This document shows positions 26,640-34,528 of a DNA stretch of 64,000 nt, in pieces. Every line of letters begins with the position of its first letter. The stretch's first letter is position 1. The notes beneath the pieces were generated by a model, which was not told where the DNA came from, ran no database searches, and saw only the letters and a list, made by a program, of their open reading frames with translations. Source of the stretch: JAXHUM01 sp034189325 (GTDB taxonomy: Bacteria; Desulfobacterota; DSM-4660; Desulfatiglandales; Desulfatiglandaceae); assembly GCA_034189325.1 (NCBI GenBank), contig JAXHUM010000049.1:62001-126000 (forward strand), read 5' to 3'. The position numbers were made by a program, and so were the translations under genes.

Positions 26640-27443
26640 CTATGCCAACCACCTTTTTCTTCGTTTATAGTGTTTTACATCCCGGTAACTCTTCTTCTTT
26701 CCAACCTCGTTAAAACCCAAGTAGAATTCTTTTACATCGGCGTTCTCCTGGAGTTTCTCAACGGAATCGTCAAGGACGATTCTACCATTTTCCATTACAT
26801 AGCCGTGATTCGCGATTGATAAGGCCAACCGAGCATTTTGCTCCACGAGAAGGATGCTGACCCCCCCTTCCTTGTTGATCCTTTGTATGATCGCAAATAT
26901 TTCAGATACCAATAGGGGGGAAAGGCCCATGGATGGCTCATCCAGAAGCATCAACCTGGGAGTGGACATAAGACCTCGGCCGATAACGAGCATCTGTTGT
27001 TCTCCTCCGCTGATATAACCGGCGATGACATTTTTTCTCGCATTTAGCCTCGGGAAGTATTGGTAAACCCTGCGCATATCCTCTTTCATCTTGCCCCGGT
27101 TTCTGTTGGTGTGTCCGCCGGCGATGAGGTTTTCATCAACTGTGAGATCTTCAAACACTCTCCTTCCCTCCATCACCTGAAAAATCCCCCCCCGGACGAT
27201 CTGCTCCGGGTATTTCTTCTTGATGGACTTCCCCTCAAAAAGGATTTCACCATCAGTGACCTCACCATCTTCCGATTTGAGCAAGCCTGAGATCGCCTTG
27301 AGCGTAGTGGTCTTCCCAGCGCCGTTGTTCCCGAGAACGGCCACAATTTGGCCCTGATTGACCTGAAGGGACATCCCTTTCAAGACAAGTATGACCTTGT
27401 GGTAGATCACCTCTATATTATTAACGACTAGTAATGGGTTCAT
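26640..27443 (-). CDS. livF: Branched-chain amino acid-type ABC transporter ATPase LivF
   Basis: ATPase subunit of a LivFGHMK-type importer. The 267-residue protein has Walker A GNNGAGKTTTLK, signature ISGGEQQMLVIGRGL, Walker B LMLLDEPSMGLSP and the H-loop region LLVEQNARLALSIA. It lies 33 bases after livG. The C-terminus is longer than in E. coli LivF, ending in a Lys/Arg-rich tail. Homologous systems carry many carboxylates and aromatic acids as well as amino acids, and the acyl-CoA synthetase in the same operon argues for a carboxylic acid. Confidence 0.92.
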   Translation of the reverse strand: MNPLLVVNNIEVIYHKVILVLKGMSLQVNQGQIVAVLGNNGAGKTTTLKAISGLLKSEDGEVTDGEILFEGKSIKKKYPEQIVRGGIFQVMEGRRVFEDLTVDENLIAGGHTNRNRGKMKEDMRRVYQYFPRLNARKNVIAGYISGGEQQMLVIGRGLMSTPRLMLLDEPSMGLSPLLVSEIFAIIQRINKEGGVSILLVEQNARLALSIANHGYVMENGRIVLDDSVEKLQENADVKEFYLGFNEVGKKKSYRDVKHYKRRKRWLA

Positions 27444-27476
27444 TGATATCTCTCGTGTTCACTCCCTTTTCGGGGG

Positions 27477-28274
27477 CTAGGCTCCCAATCTCGAAAAGGT
27501 GATGTCCTCCTCACCTAGATAGGCCTTAATGACCTTTTCGTTATGCCTGATCTCCAGCGGTTTCCCCTCTGCTATTTTCACGCCAAAGTCAAGGACGCAG
27601 ATCCGATCCGATATATCCATAACCACTCCCATATCATGTTCTATTAGGATAATGGTTATGCCCCATTCCTCATTGATATCAAGGATGAATCGGGCGATAT
27701 CCTCGGTCTCTTCCAGGTTCATTCCTGTTGCCGGCTCGTCAAGAAGCAAGACTTTAGGCCTCATGGCCAGGGCCCGAGCGATCTCCACGCGTTTCTGAAG
27801 GCCGTAAGGGAGGGTATGCACCAGACTCTTCCTGATATGTTCGATCTCCAGAAGATCTACAATTTCTTCTTCTATGTGCTTTCTTAATGAGACCTCTTCT
27901 CTCCTGCATTTCCCGAAATATATTCCCCCGGAAAGAAAGCCGGATGTGAGGTGGACATGCGATCCGAGCCTTATATTGTCCAGCACCGTCATATGAGAGA
28001 AGAGCTCAACATTCTGGAAGGTCCGAGCGATCCCGAGAGAGGCGATTTCATGGGCCTTTGTCCGGGTAACGTTAATGTCTTCAAAAAAAACAGCGCCACT
28101 TTGTGGGATGTAGAACCGATTGATGCAGTTGAGAAGACATGTTTTTCCTGCGCCGTTCGGACCGATTATGGAAAACACTTCTCCCTTCTTGACGCCTGTA
28201 CTGACTCCATTGAGGGCTGTCAGTCCTCCAAAGGAAAGATATATATTGTCTAATCTGAGTTGATATTCGCCCAT
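27477..28274 (-). CDS. livG: Branched-chain amino acid-type ABC transporter ATPase LivG
   Basis: Second ATPase of the importer. Walker A GPNGAGKTCLLN, a LivG-type extended signature region ending LPYGLQKRVEIARALAM, Walker B VLLLDEPATGMN and H-loop LIEHDMGVVMDI are all present. ATG at 28274 (265 residues) is preferred because AAGAG lies 8 bases upstream; a GTG three codons earlier (28283) has no ribosome site. It begins 11 bases after the stop of the acyl-CoA synthetase gene. Confidence 0.92.
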   Translation of the reverse strand: MGEYQLRLDNIYLSFGGLTALNGVSTGVKKGEVFSIIGPNGAGKTCLLNCINRFYIPQSGAVFFEDINVTRTKAHEIASLGIARTFQNVELFSHMTVLDNIRLGSHVHLTSGFLSGGIYFGKCRREEVSLRKHIEEEIVDLLEIEHIRKSLVHTLPYGLQKRVEIARALAMRPKVLLLDEPATGMNLEETEDIARFILDINEEWGITIILIEHDMGVVMDISDRICVLDFGVKIAEGKPLEIRHNEKVIKAYLGEEDITFSRLGA

Positions 28275-28285
28275 CTGTTTCACTC

Positions 28286-30202
28286 TTATTCAGAGGTTTC
28301 GATTTCTCGTATCGTGACCTTGGTCTTCATTTTGAAATCTGTTCCATCTTGGTAGCGGATATTGACCTCAACCTCAACTTGCTCTTCATTGCCGTACAAG
28401 GCCTCAATGAGGTCTTCGTATCTCTCCCCTACGACGGATCTCCTCAGTTTTCGAGTACGGGTCAATTCGTCATCATCAGCGTCCAGCTCCTTATAGAGCA
28501 TCACGAAACGCCTGACCCGGGCTACTTTTGGGAGGGATTTGTTTATTTGCGCTATTTCGCGGGCAATCAAATCGTAGATTTCAGGCCGTTGCGACAGATC
28601 CGTGAATGTGGTGTAGGTTAGTCTCTCGTTCTCCGCCCATTTCCCGGCATTGGCCATATCCATAATGATCACGGCGCCGATGTAAGGTCGGTCTTTCCCC
28701 ACCACCATGGCATCGAGGATATAAAGGCTGAATTTAAGTTTGTTTTCAATTAGTTGAGGAGAAAATTTGCTGCCGTCGGCTAGGTGCATCACATCCTTTT
28801 GCCGGTCGATCATAACAAGGTGACCCCGATCGTCGATGATCCCCTCATCGCCGGTGTGTACCCAGCCGTTCTTTATCGTCTTCTTTGTCTCCTCTTCATT
28901 CTTATAATAGCCCTTGAACACGGTGGGACCCTTTATAAGGATCTCACCTTTGTCCGATATATCGACGTCTATATCGGGGATCGGACGACCCACGGTGCTC
29001 AAACGGATATCATTACTAAAATGCACCACGGAGACCCCGGTCGTCTCAGTCTGACCGTAGACCTGCTTGATGTTAATGCCCAGGGCCATAAAGAAATTAA
29101 ATATCTCTGGACCCAAAGGAGCGCCACCGGTATACACATTTCTCAGATTGGTCAGGCCTAAGAAGTTTTTGAGAGACCTGAAGAGGAGGAGGTAGCAGGC
29201 CTTGTCTAGGAGTGTCCACCAAAGTCCGGGGCTTGTGCCGTTCAACTTCATATCGACAATCCGGTATCCCACCGGCATACACATCTTGTAGCAAAAACGT
29301 TTGATCCAGGCGGCATCTCCTATTTTTACCTGAATGTCGGAGCACATCTTTTCCCAGAACCGCGGCGGAGCCAGCAGGAGGTCAGGGCCGATCTCCCTGA
29401 TATCATTCGGGACGGTTTCCACCTTCTCAGGGAAATTGATGGTGACACCCCTGAAGAGATTCCAGCAAACAGCAGTGGCCTGTTCCCCAATCCATGGAAG
29501 AGGAAGAAAAGAGACATGGTTGTCCGTCTCAAAAGCAGGGTCTATCTTGTCGAAACCTGCAATCATTCTGAGCAAGTTCCTGTGCGTGAGCATGGCCCCC
29601 TTTGGGAGACCTGTCGTCCCGGAGGTATAGAGGAGCATGGCGACATCGTCTTCGTTAAGCCTGTCGATATAAGAATCAAAGAGGTCCGGATCTTTTTCGG
29701 CAAGCTCTCGTCCCGTTTCCTGGACCTTTTGAAAGGATATCAGGATGGGCTCCTCATAATTCCTCATGCCCTTCATATCGTCGACGATAACCCGGCATAC
29801 ATTGGGGATCTGGTCGCTTATGTCGAGGATTTTGTCTGTCTGTTCCTGGTCCTCGACCATAACAAAGACCGAGTCTGAATGATCGATTATATACTGTACC
29901 TGCTCCAAGTGGCTGTCAGGGTAAATCCCAACAACAGCGCCTCCAATAGATTGAATGGCAAGCTCGGAATAGAGCCACTCGGGCCGGTTATCACCTATAA
30001 CGGCCAGTTTATCACCCGGTTTATACCCAAGCTCCAAAAGACCGAGGGCGAGAAACTTGATGTGATTATAGTATTCTCGCCAAGTGACCGACTGCCATAT
30101 ACCGAACTCTTTCTCCCGTAGGGCAATCCTATCGTCACCGAACTTCAGGGCATTCCTTCTCAAAAGGGCGGGCAGTGTCAAAGGTTCCATAGCAGAAATC
30201 AT
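28286..30202 (-). CDS. AMP-forming long-chain-type acyl-CoA synthetase
   Basis: Activates a carboxylic acid to its CoA thioester with ATP. The 638-residue protein has the ANL-family motifs: MLLYTSGTTGLPKGAMLTH (near residue 193), YGQTETTGVS, the hinge WVHTGDEGIIDDRGHLVMIDRQKD and a long C-terminal domain. It resembles the FadD/FAA-type long-chain branch with its extended C-terminus. It sits inside the transporter operon between livK and livG, so its substrate is probably what the transporter brings in. The exact acid cannot be told from the sequence. Confidence 0.87.
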   Translation of the reverse strand: MISAMEPLTLPALLRRNALKFGDDRIALREKEFGIWQSVTWREYYNHIKFLALGLLELGYKPGDKLAVIGDNRPEWLYSELAIQSIGGAVVGIYPDSHLEQVQYIIDHSDSVFVMVEDQEQTDKILDISDQIPNVCRVIVDDMKGMRNYEEPILISFQKVQETGRELAEKDPDLFDSYIDRLNEDDVAMLLYTSGTTGLPKGAMLTHRNLLRMIAGFDKIDPAFETDNHVSFLPLPWIGEQATAVCWNLFRGVTINFPEKVETVPNDIREIGPDLLLAPPRFWEKMCSDIQVKIGDAAWIKRFCYKMCMPVGYRIVDMKLNGTSPGLWWTLLDKACYLLLFRSLKNFLGLTNLRNVYTGGAPLGPEIFNFFMALGINIKQVYGQTETTGVSVVHFSNDIRLSTVGRPIPDIDVDISDKGEILIKGPTVFKGYYKNEEETKKTIKNGWVHTGDEGIIDDRGHLVMIDRQKDVMHLADGSKFSPQLIENKLKFSLYILDAMVVGKDRPYIGAVIIMDMANAGKWAENERLTYTTFTDLSQRPEIYDLIAREIAQINKSLPKVARVRRFVMLYKELDADDDELTRTRKLRRSVVGERYEDLIEALYGNEEQVEVEVNIRYQDGTDFKMKTKVTIREIETSE

Positions 30203-30262
30203 TTCACTCCGGCCTTCATTTGCCGCGAATAAAGGCGAATGAAGGCCAGATCATTTGAAAGG

Positions 30263-31435
30263 TTAGTTCAAATGAATCCAATCGGTGATCGGATCAAACT
30301 TCTTCGTCTTTGAATTTCCTTTTACAACTCTCCCTACCGGGATGCTGTTGTTCCTTATGGTTACCGGAGGCATCAACCCTCCCACATCGAGATCCTTGAT
30401 GGATGTCAATGCCTTTACCAGATTATCGCCGTTAAGGGCACCCATCTTGTCGGCCCGTTTCATGGCCTCAATAAAGAGGGTTGTTCCCATGAACGACTGC
30501 ATATAGGCCTGCGATCGATAATCAGCGTCTTTGGGATGATGTTTTTGGTTGTAGGCACGAATCTTTTTGATGATCGGATACTCATCCTGGTAATAATAAG
30601 AATAGGTGGTGACTCCCATGTAATTGTCGGCCAGTGGTCCTAACTGATCCAGGAGGTGTTTCTCCGTGGACCAAAACGTCCCCATGAAATTGCATTTGAG
30701 ACCATAGTCCCTGGCCTGCTTAATGACCGCACCGATAGGGGATGTGACAAAACCTTGAAAGATGCAGTAATCCACCTTTTTTCGTTTCATGTCGAGGACC
30801 TGGGTAGTGATATCGATTCCTCCTACCTTGGCCACTTCCTCAGCAACCAGATTCAGACCGAGTCTCTTGCATATCTCTCGGCCTGCAGGAATCGGCTCCC
30901 TCCCAAATTCCGTATCGCTGTAAAAGAAAGCAACGTTGGCCCCTGGTTTTTCTTTGGCAATGTACTTTAGGAGGACACCAAATTGTTCAACATAGCTGGG
31001 TCCTGCAAGAAAAAGATACGGGTTTTCTTTTGGATTCGCCGCAATTTCGGCAAACGTGTAGGCGGAATAGAGTACCTGGTAGCGGGATTTGATCTCAGGC
31101 CCCAAGGCCTTTGTCATACCTGTGCTTTGCCCCCACATGCATTGGGGTTTGTGTTTTGCGTAGAGACGTTTGAATGCCGCGATGCCCACATCATTTTTGT
31201 ATTCACCGTCGGCCCAGAAATAATCGATCTTTTTCCCATTGATTCCCCCTTCCTCGTTTGCCATAGTGACCGCATCTTCCATGGCCGCGGCACCGTGAAT
31301 CCCGGCGAAGGCAAATCGACCGGTAAAAGGATGAACCGCGCATATGGTGGGGTTCTTTTCAGCGGCGGCCTTACTCACGCCAAACAGGTAAAAACAGGAA
31401 ACAAAGCTTAAAAACAGAATTGCTGACTTCTTCAT
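30263..31435 (-). CDS. livK: ABC transporter periplasmic substrate-binding protein (LivK-type)
   Basis: The solute receptor of the importer. It has a signal peptide of about 24 residues (Lys-Lys start, hydrophobic core ILFLSFVSCFYLFGV, AAA cleavage region) and a type I periplasmic-binding fold (TICAVHPFTGRFAFAGIHGAAAMEDAV, VAFFYSDTEFGRE). ATG at 31435 (390 residues) is chosen because AAAGGAG precedes it by 7 bases; an upstream TTG overlaps that ribosome site. No lipobox, so it should be free in the periplasm. Confidence 0.9.
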   Translation of the reverse strand: MKKSAILFLSFVSCFYLFGVSKAAAEKNPTICAVHPFTGRFAFAGIHGAAAMEDAVTMANEEGGINGKKIDYFWADGEYKNDVGIAAFKRLYAKHKPQCMWGQSTGMTKALGPEIKSRYQVLYSAYTFAEIAANPKENPYLFLAGPSYVEQFGVLLKYIAKEKPGANVAFFYSDTEFGREPIPAGREICKRLGLNLVAEEVAKVGGIDITTQVLDMKRKKVDYCIFQGFVTSPIGAVIKQARDYGLKCNFMGTFWSTEKHLLDQLGPLADNYMGVTTYSYYYQDEYPIIKKIRAYNQKHHPKDADYRSQAYMQSFMGTTLFIEAMKRADKMGALNGDNLVKALTSIKDLDVGGLMPPVTIRNNSIPVGRVVKGNSKTKKFDPITDWIHLN

Positions 31436-31539
31436 AGGGGCTCCTTTCAAGGTCTGTTATTTTGGTCAAAGTCACTTTTCAATACTGAATTCAAGTTACG
31501 CTCTGAGGAGACTTTACCACCTCCTTTCCACTTCAGCAT

Positions 31540-32583
31540 CTAATAGGAAAAAGGCCAGAGCTTGAAAAAGTTCTTTATCCTGCTCCAGATCTCAGCGAGT
31601 CCCCGTGGTTCGAAGATCAGAAAAAGCACGATCAGGAGACCAAAGATGACTTCTTTCATTGGGACAAAGATACTCTCATGTCCAGGCGCATATTCCTTGA
31701 CGATTGATGAGATATAATTCAATAGTTCGGGAGTCAGGGTTATGAAGATGGCACCGAAAATCGACCCCAGTATACTCCCCAGGCCACCCACGATAATCAT
31801 CGCCAGATATTGAACACTGAGTATAAAGGGAAAATGATCCGGCGTGACGACCTTCAAAAATGTCACCCATAGGGCGCCGGCGACTCCTGCATAGAAGGAA
31901 CTCAGAGCAAAGGCGCTCAATTTGTATTTAAACAGGTTGATTCCAATGATCTCAGCCGATAGATCCCTATCGCGAATGGCCACAAAGGCTCTACCCATTC
32001 GAGAGCGAATGAGATTTCTTGCGTACCCGATACTGACAACCACTACAACGAGCGTTATCCAATAAAAGTCCCTCTCTGTGGCGAATTCGAAGCTGCCTAT
32101 CCTGGGAGAAGGTATATGTATCCCGGTGATGCCTTTCGTCAATGACTCCCAGTGTATGAAGAAAAATTCAAAAATAAATTGGGCGGCTAGAGTGGCAATG
32201 CATAAGTAAAGCCCCTTGACACGCAAAGAGGGTATTCCGATAAAGGTGCCGGCCAAGGCCGCCACTCCACCGGCAAGAGGCAGGGAGAGCCAGAAGGATA
32301 ATCCCAGCCGAGTAACCAGGATCGCAGAGGTATAAGCGCCCACGCCTACAAAAGCTGCGTGCCCCAGAGAAATTTGTCCTGTAAAGCCGGTCAGGAGATT
32401 CAGACCTATCGCCCCGATAATGGAAAAACCAATCATATTTGCGATATAGAGCAAATAGTCGTTTGCCGCAAAAGGAAATAGCAGGAGAAGAAAAAACAGA
32501 ACACCCAACCAGACTTTTACAAACAGAGACTGGAATATCTCTTCATCCTTGATATAAGTCTCTCTATAGTCTCCGCAACGCAT
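31540..32583 (-). CDS. livM: Branched-chain amino acid-type ABC transporter permease LivM
   Basis: Integral membrane permease, 347 residues with about nine to ten hydrophobic segments. The family pattern GLNLLTGFTGQISLGHAAFVGVGAY is near residue 60, and the coupling region ALSSFYAGVAGALWVTFLKVV near 230, followed by the GGLGSILGSIFGA motif. It follows livH by 11 bases and precedes livK. Confidence 0.93.
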   Translation of the reverse strand: MRCGDYRETYIKDEEIFQSLFVKVWLGVLFFLLLLFPFAANDYLLYIANMIGFSIIGAIGLNLLTGFTGQISLGHAAFVGVGAYTSAILVTRLGLSFWLSLPLAGGVAALAGTFIGIPSLRVKGLYLCIATLAAQFIFEFFFIHWESLTKGITGIHIPSPRIGSFEFATERDFYWITLVVVVVSIGYARNLIRSRMGRAFVAIRDRDLSAEIIGINLFKYKLSAFALSSFYAGVAGALWVTFLKVVTPDHFPFILSVQYLAMIIVGGLGSILGSIFGAIFITLTPELLNYISSIVKEYAPGHESIFVPMKEVIFGLLIVLFLIFEPRGLAEIWSRIKNFFKLWPFSY

Positions 32584-32594
32584 AGTAGGCTTTT

Positions 32595-33479
32595 CTATAC
32601 CCTTTCAATGATTTTTTTCCCGAATAGTCCGTAGGGGCGGATCATAAGGATAATCACCAAAACGAAGAAGGGCGCCACATTCTTCGCGCCTCCCCCGATA
32701 AGAGGATCAATATACAGTCCTGTAAGGTTTTCAAGGATCCCAATGACAAATCCGCCGATGATCGCCCCACCAATGCTGTCAAGGCCGCCCAAAATAATCA
32801 CGGCAAGGACTTTCAGACCGATATCACCCATATAAACGCTGATGCCGCTTATGTTCCCTATGACAATTCCCCCAATAGCAGAGGCGACCGCACCGAAACA
32901 CCAGGCGAGGGCAAATATCCACCTCACGCTGATACCCATGGAAAGGGCTGCCTGCTGATCATTTGCCGTGGCCCGCATAGCGACACCCGTCCTTGTGTAC
33001 TTGAATACGACAAGGAAAATAGCCGTGCCTATAATAGCGAACACAAAACCCCACCACAGACCTGAAGGTATGACGGCGAGACTCAGGTCAAGTGGTTCCG
33101 GGGGGAAGATCTGGGGAAAATTGCGAAAAGTGGGGGTCCAAATCATGTACATGACTCCCCTTAGTATAACCCCCAGCCCGATGGTCACCATGATAACGGA
33201 GATGATGGGTTCCCCGATAAGGGGGCGGAGGATTATGCGTTCCACAATGATACCAAGGACGATCGCCGCCGCGATTGTGAGGGGGAAGGCAAAATAAAAG
33301 GGGGCACTCAGTTGTGTCAGGATGGTAAAACAGACAAAGGCACCAAGCGTCATGAATTCGCCCATGGCCAGATTAAGGACACTGGTCGCTTTGTATATAA
33401 GGACAAAACCAAGGGCGATAAGTCCGTATAATCCGCCCGTTGCCAGGCCTGTGACGATCACCTGCAGTAAGATATCCAT
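32595..33479 (-). CDS. livH: Branched-chain amino acid-type ABC transporter permease LivH
   Basis: Partner permease to LivM, 294 residues from ATG at 33479, chosen because TAGGAG lies upstream; a start 13 codons earlier lacks a ribosome site. Features are the opening TGLATGGLYGLIALGFVLIYKATSVLNLAMGEFMTLGAF and the GGLDSIGGAIIGGFVIGILENL motif near residue 240, with about eight membrane spans. It is the first gene of the operon livH-livM-livK-acyl-CoA synthetase-livG-livF. Confidence 0.93.
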   Translation of the reverse strand: MDILLQVIVTGLATGGLYGLIALGFVLIYKATSVLNLAMGEFMTLGAFVCFTILTQLSAPFYFAFPLTIAAAIVLGIIVERIILRPLIGEPIISVIMVTIGLGVILRGVMYMIWTPTFRNFPQIFPPEPLDLSLAVIPSGLWWGFVFAIIGTAIFLVVFKYTRTGVAMRATANDQQAALSMGISVRWIFALAWCFGAVASAIGGIVIGNISGISVYMGDIGLKVLAVIILGGLDSIGGAIIGGFVIGILENLTGLYIDPLIGGGAKNVAPFFVLVIILMIRPYGLFGKKIIERV

Positions 33480-33835
33480 GTGCGCTAGGCTCCTAAAAAC
33501 ATCTTTTATAAAGGGCAAAAAACGATTGATCCGTTGGGGCTCATGGATCTGAGATTGAGGGTCCGCATTTTCTGATGTTTTGAATTTAAAACAGCAAAAG
33601 GCAAAGCAAACGCCTTTTATTTAGGAAAAGAGATATAGAGCTTTAGGGTGAGAAGGTAAATCAGTGTAAAACCTTTATTCACGTAGGAAAAAAGCTTAAC
33701 GAAGCATAGGTGATGTGCCTACACAATGGGATATTCGCGAGGACAGCCTCTGTCACTCGGGAAGGTGGATGGACCCTTCGGGCTTAGTGAAAAATGTCTG
33801 ATGTCCCCCTATACTTATGATCACCATGACGTTTT
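33480..33835. other. Intergenic region upstream of the liv operon
   Basis: About 356 bases between the regulator gene and livH. It should hold the liv promoter, but no strong match to a promoter was found. It also holds a small hairpin that could end the two-component transcript (listed separately). Confidence 0.45.
33596..33618 (-). terminator. Possible terminator of the two-component operon
   Basis: AAAAGGC (33596-33602) and GCCTTTT (33612-33618) form a 7-bp stem with a 9-nt loop; on the minus strand the stem is followed by TGCTGTTTT. It lies about 220 bases past the regulator stop, so it is only a weak candidate. Confidence 0.35.
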
Positions 33836-34528
33836 TTAATCGCTTACTTCAGCCCAATGTACGGCATGCCTGACAAGTTCAGCCGAATGCCTCAGGTTGA
33901 GTTTCTGCTTTATCCTTTCCCGGTAGGTGCCTATTGTCTTGATGCTGAGATTCAAGCGGGAAGCGATTTCTTTGGTTGTCAATCCCTCCCCCAGTAACCG
34001 GAAAACCTCCAATTCACGATCACTCAGGCTGTGAACGGGTGTGTGCACGGGTGGTGCGGAACCGATCTTGGAATGACCTAACAACTTGGACATTATGTTG
34101 ATGGTAAGTTCTTCACTCGCATAGATTTTACCCTCCAAAACAGAACGTATGGCCTCGATCACCGATTCAGAAGTCTCCTGTTTCATGATGTATCCCCTTG
34201 CCCCCGCATGGAAGGCCCGTTCTGCATAGAGTGACTCATCGTGCATGGAAAGCACGAGGATGGGCAAATCCCGATCGTACTCATGTATTTCCTTCACAAA
34301 ATCCAAACCGTTCTTACCCTTTAGGGAGATGTCTACCATCAGCATATCGGGTTTAAGTACGGGGATCTCTTTCCAGGCGTTGGTCGCGCTCTCCGCATAA
34401 CCGCATACTTCGAGGTCATCCTCTTGAGTGATGAGGGCTTCCAGGCCGATTCGAAATATGCAATGATCTTCAACAATCATGATTTTCGCCTTTTTTCTCG
34501 GCTTCTTATTTTCAATGCGGTCGGTCAT
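33836..34528 (-). CDS. NarL/FixJ-family response regulator
   Basis: A 230-residue DNA-binding response regulator. The receiver domain (residues about 14-130) has IMIVEDHCIF, phospho-acceptor Asp in MLMVDISLKGKNG, and the Lys of GYIMKQETSE. The C-terminal LuxR-type helix-turn-helix is LSDRELEVFRLLGEGLTTKEIASRLNLSIKTIGTYRERIKQKLNL. Its start lies inside the end of the kinase gene (17-base overlap), so it is the cognate regulator. The divergence from livH is not a shared promoter, since both are on the minus strand; a role in controlling the downstream liv operon is possible but unproved. Confidence 0.93.
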   Translation of the reverse strand: MTDRIENKKPRKKAKIMIVEDHCIFRIGLEALITQEDDLEVCGYAESATNAWKEIPVLKPDMLMVDISLKGKNGLDFVKEIHEYDRDLPILVLSMHDESLYAERAFHAGARGYIMKQETSESVIEAIRSVLEGKIYASEELTINIMSKLLGHSKIGSAPPVHTPVHSLSDRELEVFRLLGEGLTTKEIASRLNLSIKTIGTYRERIKQKLNLRHSAELVRHAVHWAEVSD

